Both the position numbers and the translations under genes were made by a program. The notes beneath the pieces were generated by a model, which searched no databases, was not told the DNA's origin, and saw nothing but the letters and a program-made list of their open reading frames with translations. DNA of 64,000 nt, from the NCBI GenBank assembly GCA_038502055.1, contig JAXRKN010000040.1, positions 6,842,001 through 6,906,000 of the forward strand, written 5' to 3'. Positions 23,606-36,554 of this stretch are shown here, in pieces. Position 1 is the stretch's first letter, and each line of letters starts with the position of its first letter. The DNA comes from Tanytarsus gracilentus (Eukaryota > Arthropoda > Insecta > Diptera > Chironomidae).

Positions 23606-24025
23606 GAAAAATGTTTCAAAACCCACACGTGGGTGTTGCCGTGTAACCCAGATTGTAACAGATCATTAGATCAGTAATGGCTTACTCTTCTGGCTTCCCA
23701 AAATGACTTGAGCAGAGGAACCAACATCAATGCCAATCGATTCCTGGTACAATTACGAGTTCAACGATACCCAGGTGAAGCCATATAAGAGAAATTTTGT
23801 AAAAATTGACATTATGGCTGTCCATGGCCTGACCTGTGGTCATGATCCAAAAAATTCCTAAAATGGGCTAATATAGACCCTAAGACCACCTACCATCTAG
23901 CTAAAAACCCGAAGTCTCTAGCTGATCCAGAGGCCGAGATCTCGACGATACAGACAGACAGACAGACGGACGGAAATCAGGGCATACAAGTGTTACGACA
24001 CCTTTGTTGGGTAACACTAAAAAAG
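23606..24025 (+). mobile_element. R1 repeat copy, internally shortened
   Basis: Begins AAAAATGTTTCAAAACCCAC with the CCCACACGTGGG hairpin and ends TTGGGTAACACTAAAAAAG. It has only a short piece of the tandem core, plus a TCTGGCTTCCCAAAATGACT patch shared with the copies at 31104 and 60238. It lies about 85 bp from an oppositely oriented R2. Confidence 0.78.
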
Positions 24026-24108
24026 AACGATAAAATAACATGAAAAATAAAATTTTTACATTAAAAATAAAAAATAAATAAAGAAAACTAACTAAAAAAT
24101 TAAAGCAA

Positions 24109-24597
24109 AATTATAGCTCCGCTATATATTACTTTTGGATTTCTCCAAAACCAGTTTTTGGCCCCTAGTGCCAAGACATTACATTGTACAATATCAAAAC
24201 TTATACTTAAATGATAGGCCTAGCCAACCCTACAAACTGGCGAAAACAGATTTGAAATCGGTTGATTCTACGAAGAGTTAGAGCCATTTAAGTCATCTTA
24301 CTTTCTTACGATCTTAGTGGGCGGCATATCTCAAGAACGGCTGGTCGGATTTAACTCGGGTTTGTGGCTAAAGATCGGATTTTGGCTCTAGCTGTGCAAA
24401 AAGTATTTTGTTTTGAGGTACGATTGTATGGCTTCATGGGTATCGTTGAACTCGTAATTGGACCAGGAATCGAATGGCATTGATGATTTTTGAGGAATGT
24501 CCATCATGGTCGGCCAGGAGTGCCACTAATGTCCATTTTTCAGAACTATGGCTTCATGCACCTCGTTGCACCTCGTTTGCAGACCCATCTTGTTTTA
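24109..24597 (-). mobile_element. R2 repeat copy, reverse orientation
   Basis: Reverse complement of the R2 end (AATTATAGCTCCGCTATATA) followed by ACCAGTTTTTGGCCCCTAGT, then the shared tandem unit, ending TTTGCAGACCCATCTTGTTT. It has one tandem unit where the 17883 copy has about three. Confidence 0.78.
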
Positions 24598-26756
24598 TCT
24601 TAGTAATAAATTTATACATTTGATTTGTTACATTCTCTTTTTTGTATTGTTTTTTTTTCTAAAAACGGGGCTTAAATTTTTTTCAAACATTTTTTTAATT
24701 TAATCTCTTCATTTGATCCCTTTTTCCCACTTCTCTCTTCTATTCTGAAATCGCATCATCCGGCAAGACTGGTGCACAGCTGATTTCAGCTGTGTAAATA
24801 TAACGGTAGAAAATATTTAAATTCTTCAATTAATCGCTCGGTTACAAGCCCTTCGATATAAAATTTGGTTGAACCCTGGAAAACTTTAGTTGAACCGTGC
24901 AATACATATTCAAAAAATAAAAACAAACAAAATAATGTCATTTGAACGTAAAAAAACATTAAACAAGAATAAAAAACATAGCGCGTTCATCACAAACACA
25001 AAAGATACGTAAAACAATTAAATTAAACATAAAACTTGTTGAATTAATGTCAAAAATTAAATACAACAAAAATTATTTCAGAGCGACAAAAATTTAAAGA
25101 AACAAGTAAATATGATAAAAAATAACAAGTAAAATGTAAAACTAACTGTAAATAATAAAATAATATAATCAGGGCATTAGTACATAAAAATATTAATAAT
25201 ACATTCATATTTTTATATACTTGATATACTTTTTGTTTGTTTCTTAACATAAATTGTGAATGTAATGGAAAGTGGAATCTTTCATTCAAACGCAAAAAAG
25301 TACATTGACCTAATCTGGAATTGAACCAGATACCTTCTCTTGTTTCTTAACGACAAAAAAATTTAAATTGCATTTCGAGCATTTGTATCTCAATTTAAGC
25401 ATTAAATCTAGTTCGAATGGCTATCAAATCCATCGCTTGGATCTCACTTCCAGATTTCCAGCACTAAATCTTAAAACTACTGGATCTTACTTCCAGAGCT
25501 GAATCTTAGTTCGAATGGTTATCAAATCCATCGCTGGATCTAAATTCTACTGGATTTCACTTCCAGCTTTGAATTTTAGTTTAAAGTCATAATCTTGAGT
25601 AATTTCCGATTAAAAAGTTTATAAAAATATAAATGACCCTAGCAGACAAAAATCACGTTTTTCATGAAATTTGCATGCAAATCTTTAAACAATTTCATGA
25701 TTTGCTTGCATTTAAATTTTTTTTAAATATATTTTATTCAATTTTCATTCTCTGATTAATGAATACGAAGGTATAAGGATGAAAACAAAAACCATAGACT
25801 CTTCAGAATAAACCTTTTTAAGACTAATATTTTTGTCGCTATCGCCTCGCAATTAAACCCTGCTAATGACATCATTGTTCCTCTAATAATTTTAATTTTT
25901 GTCTTAGTAATGAACTTTCCCCGAAAGTCTACACGATGAACAAAAAGGATCACTTTTTGGGGTTGATGACGACAACGTTATATATAAAATAATAAACAAA
26001 AGTTTATAGCTTAACTGTTTTGCATGTGTCTACGCAAAAATGTGTCTTTGAATATTATTCTACTAATGAGGGATGGAATAGAAAGGATGAAGATTACGGA
26101 GTCGCTAAAATGAAAACAACGTTTTGCATGCATGGGTACCTCTAAGGATTAAAAAAAGTCCAATTAAACAAGCTCATTTATTGATAATTTCTTTCAATAT
26201 GTAAAATGAATATCTGAATAAATATTGAACCACTTCATTAAATGTTGCTGACTTGTACTTAAATGTTATTAAAACTTGTATAATAATTCTAAACTTCACA
26301 GTTGGTAGTGAAGAAGTCTTGAGTCTCTACCTAAATTTTTTCATTTCACTTTCTTTGTTTAATTTCGAAAATTGTAAAACTATTTTTTTTGTAACGTATT
26401 TTTAAAATACTATTTTACCTTGTTGAAAAATCTTTGGAATTTTTTATCATAAATACTAGCACCGTTTAACAAGTACCTATTTAATACTAAAATATCTTCG
26501 AAATTCATTCACAAAAGTAAAGAAATCAAAAGCATCGTTTACATAATATCGAAACGTGTTCATTTTTGCCAAAGTGCGCTCATAAATTATGCATGCGGAG
26601 AAATGTAGACAGATTTGAGGGTTTGCTGTCAACAGACAACGATATGCGAAAGAGAGTGAATAAGTACATTCTAAGGAGTGATGATAATAAAATATAATAT
26701 GAGGAATCTAAATTCGATGTCTTTGTAGAAAAGATGCTTTTAAAGGAAAAAAAATC

Positions 26757-26794
<38 letters not shown>

Positions 26795-27683
26795 CGGGTA
26801 TTACTCATGAGAGAATCTTACTTTATTTTCCAACGGGTAAATTTGCTGTGTGTTTATGTCATTTGAGAGAAGCTTTTTGAGTTTATGCAGATAAAAACTC
26901 GTACAATTAAACCGAAAAGTGTACTTAAAAGCAAAAATTTGCTTAAAAATGCAAATTAAATCTCATGAAAATTTATAATTTACTAAGCGCGTGCGAAGTG
27001 GAACATGTGATGCATGCAAACATTCATTCGCTTAAGAGCGTTCCCTTAACTCTCTTTTTAGAGTAAACTTTCACATAAATCTCTCGAACGAACATTTTTT
27101 GCAAACTAAAATTTATTTCCGCCTCGAGAACAATATCAGATTTTATTGCAATTTTCCGGCAAATCTAAAAAAATGAGAAAAATTTCTTATTATGAATTCA
27201 GTCTTCTCGCAAATACGAAAATCCAAGAAAAATTTAAAAACTAATTAAAATTAAAATTAAACAGATCTAGCATGAAGAAGCATGGAAAATTTCCACAATT
27301 TGCATTAGAAAGATGGTGGAGTGAATGCAACACAAGTAATTAAGGAAATGAATTTGTGTCCATATTGTTTTCCCTAGAAATAATTAATTGAAAACTCAAC
27401 CAAAACCACTATAGAATAGTTAAAGCAAAACTCTTGCACGATGGTAATTGTAAAGGTTAAAAACGTCGTTGTCAGGCAGACCTGATTTGAGCTTTGCACT
27501 CTTTTTTTAATGTTAATATTTTTAAAAATTTTAAATTTCTCTTACTTTCATGTCACTTACCAAAGCGAGCAAATTTAATTAAATTTTATCGTTGAGCTTA
27601 TTTCTTTGCAAGGTGTGTGTTCTCCTTACCATACTATTTATTCTCCTTTTTTATGGAATAGCTTGGTAAACTCTTTCGTTTGT
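24598..27683. other. AT-rich spacer with minor repeats
   Basis: No supported gene. At 25436-25575 are degenerate CTGGATCTCACTTCCAG units, the same minisatellite as in the 8825 element. A minus-strand tRNA T-arm-like sequence (TCTGGTTCAATTCCAGA) followed by a T run lies at 25300-25345, without the rest of a tRNA. Confidence 0.45.
26761..26792. repeat. (AC)16 microsatellite
   Basis: Perfect dinucleotide run of 32 bases. The apparent Cys/Val-rich open frame on the other strand is only this repeat. Confidence 0.95.
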
Positions 27684-27908
27684 TATAGATAGATAGATAC
27701 ATGACAAAGAGGTAGCACTCTGGAGTTACCAGGATGGACGCGCCCGTTTTTGTTTCCTTTTCCAAAGCTCTAAAGCCAGGTTAAGGTTTAAAATGTAACC
27801 ATGCAGAACTCTAAAGATTTCTCTTAAGAATAGAGTATAAATACCCCTTTTTTCCCCGCGGAATCGCCCACCTCGGGAGCTGCAACATATGTTATGAAAA
27901 AGACGCAC
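27684..27908 (-). mobile_element. 3' end of a probable non-LTR retrotransposon with a TATC tail
   Basis: On the minus strand an open frame ends ...HGYILNLNLALELWKRKQKRARPSW and stops. A short 3' UTR (CTCCAGAGTGCTACCTCTTT) and a (TATC)n tail follow. A second copy of this end lies at 58921-58999 with the same tail. A basic, Trp-ending tail followed by a simple-repeat end suits a truncated non-LTR element, but no reverse transcriptase domain is present to prove it. Confidence 0.45.
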
Positions 27909-28333
27909 TAGCGATCGAATAACCCCTCTTCGTAGATAAATAAAATTTATTTAATAAAACGTTATGTACGTCCAGCATGGAGACCTAACTATCTGGACGT
28001 TGTTACACATAACGGAAATTATAACAGCTGTACACAGTCTTGTAGTCGCTCTACGTACAAAAATTTATTTGAAGTATTGGAATAGAAATTTTGATCTTTA
28101 CTTTTAATTTGTCGAAGCTCATAATTTAAAAGTTTAAAGTTTCAAGATTTAAGAAAAGTCTCCTAAAAGGCATTCAATTTTATAAAACAGATCCCCATTT
28201 ACTTGACATAAACATTTACATATGTTCTCTAGTAGGGAAAAAAGTTATTGTGTAAAAAATTCTCATTATTCGGAGGTGAATGAATTAGTGGGGTGAAATT
28301 AAAAAGGTGGTCATAATATAATATTATTACGGA
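27909..28333. other. Spacer with an imperfect hairpin
   Basis: Includes CGTTATGTACGTCCAG (27960-27975), answered by TCTGGACGT and ACATAACG about 20 bases on, forming an imperfect hairpin. No gene seen. Confidence 0.35.
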
Positions 28334-28706
28334 ATAACAAGAACCAATTTTAACGATATAAAAAATTTCAAACTAACAGGGTAGAAAACTGTGCAAACAA
28401 TTGAGCGCCAATAGTTTAATTTCTTTTCTTCACTTTATTTCTTTTTTTGCACAAAAAATTTTAATTCAAAATTAAAGTAAAATGTTGAGAAATAATCAGA
28501 AATTTAATGTTAACTGTTAAAGTTAACTGTAAACTGTTAAAATTAACTGTAAACAATATATTTTTCTGCTTATTTTCACCATTTTACTTGATGATAAGAA
28601 ATTTAAGTATTGCCGCTAAATTTTTTGCGCAGCATTCAACCCTGTTAATTTTAAAAAAAATTTTATATCGGCAAAATGGGGTATGTTCTTGTTTTTCTAT
28701 AATCAA
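28334..28706. mobile_element. R3 inverted-repeat element, copy 1
   Basis: Ends are ATTACGGAATAACAAGAACC and, inverted, GTTCTTGTTTTTCTATAAT. The inner part has AACAGGGTAGAAAACTGTGC with a partner TTTGCGCAGCATTCAACCCTGTTAA, so both arms mirror each other. No coding capacity. A clean target duplication was not found. Confidence 0.6.
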
Positions 28707-29265
28707 TTATATTATGAAGATTATGAAAAAGGTTTTTAAAAGAGAGGAATAAAATGTTATTTCAGGCCTTCGAACTCCCCTCTTCATCCTTCCTGTTTTC
28801 CTTCCGTTTCTCGTGGTTTTATATTTTTTCTTGAGCTTCACATGCATATAATACATAATACCAGCAGTTAGCAATGGAAGAAAAGTTTCAGCTGAGCTGA
28901 TTTTAGCCCTTGGCAATTTAATTAATGTGTACTTCGTTCATTTTCGTGTGCGTTTGACGGCTGTGTTTTATGACAATATACAAAAAATAACACAATTACT
29001 TTTGTGAAGCTAACAGTCAAAAACATTCAAATTGTTTTCATTTCTTAGCGCTATCCGATTTATCAATTCATTAAATTTCAGTTAAAATCAAACACCATGT
29101 ACCGTTGTCTATCACTGTTCACTTTTGAGAAACATCTAAATTTCCTTAAAAATTTACGTAGTTAAATAGCTGGAAATTAATATTTTTTTTTTAATTATTG
29201 GCTTTTATATATATATTTTTTTAAATATAGCTGAACTGGTATGGACATTTTGGACCAATGGGGGT

Positions 29266-29526
29266 CTGTTCTTGTTATTCTGTAATCATGTAGCGAAAAG
29301 TTTTATTTTGAATGCATAAATTAAGAAATCCAAATTAAACATTAAACAATGTGGATCTGCAAGTGGCGTTGCCATTTCATTAGCTTTACTGTTTTAGATA
29401 AGTTTCTCGATGAATAATTTCTGAATTCAGAAAATCGCGAGCTCAATTTTTTGCGCAGTTTCCTACCCTGTTAATTTGAAATTTTTTATATCATTAAAAT
29501 GGGGTCTGTTCTTGTTATTATGTAAT
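29266..29526. mobile_element. R3-related and R2-start fragments
   Basis: Two R3 ends (GGGTCTGTTCTTGTTATTCTG at 29265-29285 and GGGTCTGTTCTTGTTATTATG at 29502-29522) flank an R2-like start (ACAATGTGGATCTGCAAGTGG, 29347). R3 inner sequence (TTTTTTGCGCAGTTTCCTACC) lies near 29450. Fragmented and rearranged. Confidence 0.5.
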
Positions 29527-30759
29527 GAGTTCTAGTAATTTAGAAATTTCTAAAATGTACTCCTCAAAAAAGCTTCAAAAATTTACTTAATACCTGAAAA
29601 TTGTATTTTCCCTCTTTTCCATTAAAAATTATTAAATTAATTCTCGCATATTATGATAATGCTGTGGATATACAAAATTGAAAACCCGCAACCTTCTTTA
29701 ACATTTATTAACCAGAAAAGAAATTTATTTTCATCATCGCCAGCGACGGCAGCAAGCAGAAGTGATATTAAACGCACGAAACAGAAAACGAGAATCACGA
29801 ATTATTTGTAAATTTTTGATGTCTCATATGTTTACATAATGCTCAACATAAATACGCGAAATTGTGAGGGAGTTTTAGCGTTGGTACAAAAAGATTTTTT
29901 TGAAAGGGAAAGTTGTCAGAAAATGGGACAAAAGATAAATGGATTGTGAAAATATTTCAAAGAAGAAAAGAGCAGAAAAAATGTCGAAATGTTATGTAAT
30001 ACGTTGGCTTGGAGCATCCACATACCACATATTATTGATTCAATTTTGACTAGTGTTTAAATTATTTACATCAAACTAAAGAAAATGAATGAGCAGAAAT
30101 GCTTTGGAGCTCTTTTACAACCCCAACATTGAATTTATTTCATGTGTAATGTTATTTTCACACCAAAGTATCGACATGAACTCGGTAAAATTTTGTCAGC
30201 CTGTGGAGAGAGTTTAAGGACATACCTGGATAAAGATGAGGAAATAAAAACTATTTTGAAAGTTCTACCCCAAAGCTCTACGTACTTTAAATTTTTCTCT
30301 CCTCTTTTCCTATTTTAGACAGCTACAACATTAAAAATCTACAGGGAAATTTAATATTTAAAAAAACTTGGATAATTGACTAATTGTTTGAGTGGAAAAA
30401 TGACCATATTGTAAAAGTTAAGATAAAAATTCAAAAATTAATCGCGATTGTTTCCAAAAAAGAAAAAACCTTATGAAAATAAGTATTTGAAATTTTTTCC
30501 GAATAAAGTCATTTTACAGTATTCATTTTTATAACATGAATGTCTGGAAATGTATGTGCAGGAATTGTTATTGAAAGAAGAACCATGAAATTTTTAAAGG
30601 CAATTTCTCGCTATTGCCACATTACGTGTTTATACAGGTGATTTCTGTAGCTGGGGATTTTTGTAATTTTTAAATGTTATAAATATATTTAACCTATTTT
30701 TGACTTAATGATTCTACAATGTAATAATTAAAACATTTAATTTTGGATTTTTACAGGCA

Positions 30760-33616
30760 ATGTTAGTGTATAAAAGTGTTTATCTACTTATCACAATATT
30801 GGTGTTCAGAACTAGCTGTGCGTATGGCGCTGAAAAGTCGAAAATTCCTAAGACTGTGCTCAATATTGGTGGCATTTTTCCAATATTAGGCAAAGGCGGC
30901 TGGCAGGGCGGACAAGGTAAATAATGTTTAATATTAATTTTTTAATTTTTCGTAGACACAATTTGTTTAAGGGTGAAAATGAATAAAATAAGTAAAAAAA
31001 ATTTACTACACTCCCTTCTCTTTGTACAACTAGGTATTTCGCACGGAAAAGTATTAAATGATTACAGAATAACAAGAACAGACCCCATTTTGTCGATATA
31101 AAATTTTTAGTGTAACCCACGAAGTGGTGTAACACTTATATGCTCGTATTTCCGTCCGTCTGTCCGTCTGTCCGTCTATGGCTTCGAGATCTCGGCCCCT
31201 GGGCCAGCTAGAGACTTCGGGTTTTCGCCAGATGGTAGCTCTGAGGGTCTAGTTTCAGCCATTTTAGGAATTTTTTGAGTCATGACCATAGGTCGTGCCA
31301 CGGACAGCCCCAATGTCCATTTTTCATACAAATTTTCTCTTATATGGCTTCATGGGTATCGTTGAACTCGGAATTTGATCAGCAATCGAGTGACATTGAT
31401 GTTGGTGCTTGTACTGGATGTTATTTCCTACACTGGATGTTAGTTCCTCAGCTGGATGTTGGTTTCTCCGCTGGATGTTGGCTTCCCCAAAATGACTTCC
31501 CCAAGGCTTCTCCTAAATGACTTCCCTAAGGCTTCCCCAAAAGGGCTTCCCCAAAATGACTTCTCCAAGGCTTCCCCAAACTTTTTCTTAAAAAAAATTC
31601 TCTAGGAAAACCCCCAAAAAATTTTCCTCATAATAACATTTCCAATACTGCAGTATACTGATCAGTTACAAGTGGGTTACACGGCAATACCCACGTGTGG
31701 GTTACACGGCAATACCCACGTGTGGGTTTTGAAACATTTTTTTAAAATTAACAGGGTTGAAAGCTGCGCAAAAAATGAGTTTCTTATCATCAAGTAAAAT
31801 TGTGAAAAGTAAGCAGAAATATATTGATTAAAGTTAATGTTAACATTAAATTTCTGATTATTTCTCAACATTTTACTTTAATTTTAAATTTAAATTTTTT
31901 GTGCAAAAAAGGAAATAAAGCGAAGAAATTTAATAAAAATATTGGCGCTTAATTTTTTGCGCAGTTTCCTACCCTGTTAATTTGAAACAAAATGTGTATG
32001 CTATTGGCCAAAATGTCCATATCATTGGCCAAAATGTCACAAAATGTCCTGGCGTTTTTGTCATTGGCTTTTTTGTCTTTACACCGTTATTCTGTAATCA
32101 AATCAAATAAAATCAGTGTAATTTAAAGCGTTTATTTGTTTAATTTCTCTTGTAATTGAATAAATAAATTGAGGGGTTAGTAACTTAGTAATTTACCAGC
32201 TTAAGATTTAAATATTTTTAACCGTTGTTTTTATACAACATCTGCTGCTTCGCAAAGCTGTTGAGCACGGTCGTCAACGACTGAAACAAAGAGAGAAAGA
32301 GAGAAAAATGAGATTGTGGGTAATAAGAGAGAAGGGAGAAAAAAATAGGGTTATCGACGGGACCTGGTCATCCATCCGGCAGGAAATTCCATGAAAAATT
32401 CATGAAATTTTTCATGAAAAACATTGAATTTTTCACGTTAAAAATATTTTCTATGAAAAATTCTATGAAACGTTCATGAAAAATTGTGACTAACTCAACT
32501 TTCCATGGAATTTTCTATAGAATTTTTCATGGAATTTCCATTAATTTTATTATTTATATTTTTTTAATTTTGTTTACAATAAAAAATCAACAATTTTCAG
32601 CGAAAATTGTAAGTTTGCAGTTATTAGTTAGAGAAAATACACGTAAGGTATACAAAGAGAAGAAAACTTTATGTAAAAACCCAAATATTTTTCTTCTTTT
32701 TCAACTTTAATTTGGAATTTATCATATTTACAAAAAGAAACTATCAATAATTTTAACCTCTTCCCGCTCATTTATCCCTTTTACAAAAAGAAACAATCCA
32801 CAATTTTACAAGTGTAAATTTATTCGTTTTAATTTGGCCAAGAAATTGATGAATAGTTTGATGAAAAATTAAGAAAAAATCTTCAAAAGTTAACATAAAA
32901 ATATGTAGGCTCTGTGACCTACACTCTTTTATTTGTGATTAATATTATAAAATTTAATTTAAATAATAAAAAATTTTATGGAAAATTCCATGGAAAGTTA
33001 AAATTGACAGTATTTTCCACACAATTTTTCATGAAATTTTCAATAGAATTTTTCATGGAATTTTTTGTGAAATTTTTCATGGAATTTTTTGTGAAATTTT
33101 TCATAGAAAATATTTTTTCCATGAAAAATTTCATGGAATTTCCTGTCGGATGAACAACCTACAATCGTATCGACATCAATATTGAGATTGAGTGTGTGGC
33201 ATGTCCTAAGTGCTAAGTACGTGACTGCTGAAATGACTTTTATTAACTTTTATTAACGTCAGCAAGACTCTCATTCTTTCAAAAATTAACTGTCTTGGTG
33301 ACCAAAATGATAGTTTTGTTGGGAGTTAAGTTTATTTATGTTCAAAATATAAACTATTATGGATCCTAATTTGTCAATTTTGTTACGTTTTGTTTACGTT
33401 AAAAAATATTTTCACAGACCTTGTCGGCTTTTCCGAGAGCTTTACATGGTGGCGCAATAAATTCATTTGGAAATGACAAAATTATTAATATTTTCTCTCT
33501 CTCTCTCTTTTATGTAAGCTTGCATGCCAGCAGCACAATTGGCTTTGGAAGATGTCAATAGTGATGAAAATTTACTGCCAGGATTTGAGCTCAAAATGTA
33601 CAGTAATGATTCAGAG
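30760..33616 (+). CDS. GABA-B-R1: Metabotropic GABA-B receptor subunit 1, N-terminal exons only
   Basis: Class C GPCR subunit that binds GABA through a Venus-flytrap ectodomain. Two coding exons are visible: 30760-30916 and 33519-33616, joined in phase 1. They encode a signal peptide (MLVYKSVYLLITILVFRTSC), then KTVLNIGGIFPILGKGGWQG, GQACMPAAQLALEDVNSDEN and LLPGFELKMYSNDSE. This is the start of the ligand-binding domain. GGIFP, GKGGWQGGQACMPA and LPGF match the insect subunit 1 family closely. The first coding exon starts 3 bases after its acceptor, so a non-coding 5' exon must lie upstream. The second exon follows a CT-rich tract and ends at GAG/GTGAGT. The next exon, expected to begin near Cys-Glu-Pro-Gly, is not seen up to 64000. 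The intron between the two exons contains R3, R1 and a palindromic MITE. Confidence 0.88.
31059..32100. mobile_element. R3 inverted-repeat element split by an R1 insertion
   Basis: TIRs TGATTACAGAATAAC at 31059 and GTTATTCTGTAATCA ending at 32100 are exact inverted copies. The left arm stops at ATATAAAATTTTTAG where R1 begins. It resumes after R1 with AAAATTAACAGGGTTGAAAG. The right arm contains TTTTGCGCAGTTTCCTACCC. A four-fold TTGGCCAAAATGTC-like repeat lies near 32000. Removing R1 gives an element like the one at 28334. Confidence 0.7.
31104..31743 (-). mobile_element. R1 repeat, reverse orientation, nested in R3
   Basis: Starts TTTTTAGTGTAACCCACGAA and ends GGGTTTTGAAACATTTTTTT. Unlike other copies it carries short direct repeats: TGGATGTTGG units at 31416-31485 and CTTCCCCAAAATGACTTC units at 31485-31580. 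Its terminal hairpin block (GGGTTACACGGCAATACCCA) is duplicated in tandem at 31674-31728. Confidence 0.78.
32374..33151. mobile_element. MITE-like inverted repeat rich in TTCATGAA/TTCCATGGAA palindromes
   Basis: TIRs CATCCGGCAGGAAATTCCAT at the left and the inverted CATCCGACAGGAAATTCCAT at the right enclose about 780 bp. Both arms (32374-32540 and 32970-33151) are strings of ATGGAATTTTTCATGAAATT-type words. The middle is AT-rich without coding capacity. I found no clear target-site duplication. It lies in the first GABA-B receptor intron of this window. Confidence 0.65.
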
Positions 33617-36554
33617 GTGAGTGTGCGAGTAAAATTAATTAAACTAGCTCAGACAAATAAAGAAAACAAACAAATCTGAGTTTTGACAAACAAAAATCAA
33701 TAAATGCGGCCAATAAATACCGAGAGCATCGAATGTTATAAATTATTTAGTGCGAAAAAGCGAAAAGGCGTAAGCAAATATTTTGCCAATCATAATGTCT
33801 ATGCATGTGTTGAATGCTCTAAACCTATACAAATGAACCTATACAGAATAGTGTTAATTTTCTATGCTGTAAAAACAATTTTCAACTTAAAGCTGTGTAA
33901 CTATTGAAGAAGTATAAATTTCTATATTTGGCATCGAGTACCAACTCGGCTGTATTATTTACGGAAATATGCGAGATTGAAATGCAACAGGATTTAAACA
34001 TATTTAATGGAAAATGATGTTCAACCTTTTTATTATTCGCCAAATTTAGTCTTCATTTCATAAAAACTCAATCTATTTTTCTCAGCCATAAAAAATTTTC
34101 ATTAACCGCCAAAAATCATTCACAGAATAAAATTTCCTAATTATTTCCCATCGTTCGCATTCGTGGTTTGTTCTCTCTGCTTCCACGGCATCTCGATATT
34201 TCGATTAGTCTGAGTCTTATGGGGTAATTATAATTAATTAATCACTTTGGGAGGCAAAATATAAATCGCAATTAATTTTCATTTTTTACCTTTTCGTTTT
34301 ACCGTCTTAAAATTTTCTTCATCTCTGTTTCAACATTCGCGTATATTTTTTATTGATAATTCTGATGTGTAATGCACAAGTTTAAATAAAGAAATATATT
34401 ACTATACTGTCCAATTTATAAAGTTAATACTAATGTTTCCAAAGTTCTTTCAATTCTCTGAGCTTCATTACATAAAAATATTTTTCTTGCCTTTTGAAAT
34501 TACTTCGCAATCAACATCATCATTAGATTATTAAGATCTATGATGCTGTCTAATTATTCATTTCTCTTTTTCGCCTTTCACTTCGAGTCAAGGAGGAAAA
34601 TTAAACTAAATTAAGGTGCGATTCACGTTCATAAATTAGGAAGATGAAAAATTCTATATTTAAGCAGTGAGAGTTTAACTGTAAGTTTAATTATATCGTT
34701 TTGGATGAAAGACGTAATTAATTTGTTTAAAGTATTAGTCCAAAAAAAGTAAATGTTACGAAACATTATACTTCATTCCCTTCACGGGGTATTTAATTAT
34801 AAGAGGGCTGCTTAATTTTTAAGATTTATTCGAAAATTTTTCGCTCTCTCAACTCATCTTGAATCTTTAAATTAAAATATATTATTAAGAATTTGTTTTT
34901 CAAAAATTATTGTTGAGAGTAATGCTCTAAATTATATATCTCGTTGTAATTTGATACATTCTTGAAAATTTGCATCGAGTTTGTTAGTCGTAATTCAAAT
35001 TTTATCAGTTTATGAACACACTTGGCATATCATTATCATCTACGAAATATTTCACATGAAATATTGCCACATGTGTTTCGTATTATTATACGATATGTAA
35101 CTTGAAGCGTTTGAGAATGTTCATCGATACACACATAAAGGTACATCATTATTTCAGTAGATAAACATTTTCAAAGTATTTTTGTTGACTTATATTCAAA
35201 CGACATGGACGAAAAAGAGACACCATTCAATTTTTCCTCAAAAAATTTTCTGGATTCGAAAATCACTTAAACCTTAATGTATTAGTTATTACTCCGCAAA
35301 GATCAAAATTAATTTCTCAACATCTACTAAATATTTCTTGGGTCTTAAACGACGCGTCTTCAAAAATTAACTAAATTTTAAATATTTAATCCACAAAATT
35401 TGAATTTAGCTCTCAAAAACTTCGCGTCACTTACCCTTTTTTTTATTTCGTCATGTCGCAAAGAATCTTTTTTATTCGATATGTTCCTGTTTCTGCCAAG
35501 AACAATAATTTAAAGGTGGTCTTGGTGAAAAAGTTTAATATTGATAGATTTTCCTCAAAGCTTTGTTTTTGACGTTCTAACCAAGTTAAATTCAGAATTA
35601 TTCCACCACAGCTGTCAGTTCGAAATGTCGTTTACAAAATTGATTAGATTGTATTTGCATGAAAATTCCCAAATATTTTTTTTAACACTTCATCATATAA
35701 TAGATATATTCTGGATGATTGATCGATTAAATTTTAATATTAGATTTTTATGTTTACCACAACAATTTATGAATTGAAAAAAATTGTTGCATTCGGTTTT
35801 AAAATATCCAATGAGGGAATAGGCGATAATTGAAAGATAAATTGTAGATTATGAAACATGATCTGATATAAAAGCGGACTAAGAGAAAATATTTTTTAAA
35901 TGACCTCCTTTGAGTGTGACTGTTCTTGAATATTTTGGCCAAATTGAGCTCAACAAGAAATTCTTTTGTTTGAAAAATATTCTTGATTTCCCTTTAACAA
36001 CAAATTTCTACAACAAAGACTTCTTGAGTTTTTTCTTAATTAATTAATTCCACACTTAAAAATTTCCTTCAGCCAAAAAATTTAAGAAATTTAATATTGT
36101 TTAAAAGTTTTAAACAATACTGGAAAATGTAAACTTTAACTCGAAATGAAACACACAACAAAACAAGCATGAAAAGTTTATAAAAGTCAGGATAAAAGTT
36201 TTATATATCTACATAGCAGTGACAGTGTTTTATCGTTATTGAATTTACGTATCGATTTTTTTGAGATTCTAACAATAACTGCATAAATTTCTGGTTTATT
36301 TTTATATTTAATATATATTTCGAAGAACTATGGGAAAATAAAAAGAAAATGGTGAATAAACATCTTGACATGAATGGTATCAGCAAACAGACATCGTATT
36401 CATATTTTTGTATAAGTGTCTTTAGGTGTATACTTTTGCTAGTATCTGTTCGTGTTGTGAACTGGAGCGAAATATTTTTGTTAAATAAAATCGCGATCGT
36501 AACGGTTAAAAATTCTGTAAACGCTGCAAAAGAATAGTATACATTTTTCCAAAA
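33617..36554. other. Intron or intergenic spacer downstream of the second receptor exon
   Basis: AT-rich, no supported gene or repeat; scattered short open frames are low complexity. It probably belongs to a very long GABA-B receptor intron. Confidence 0.45.

Noticed and set aside
25300..25345. Possible tRNA gene on the minus strand
   Set aside because: Only a T-arm and T-run are present; no matching acceptor, D or anticodon arms.
26580..26792. Open frame beginning with alternating Cys and Val
   Set aside because: Produced by the (AC)n microsatellite.
32374..33151. 8-bp target duplication next to the CAGGAAATTCC ends
   Set aside because: The flanks CCATCCGG and TCGGATGA are inverted copies of each other and belong to the TIR, so no duplication can be claimed.
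33493..33511. CT-rich run as a microsatellite of interest
   Set aside because: Explained as the pyrimidine tract before the second GABA-B receptor exon.
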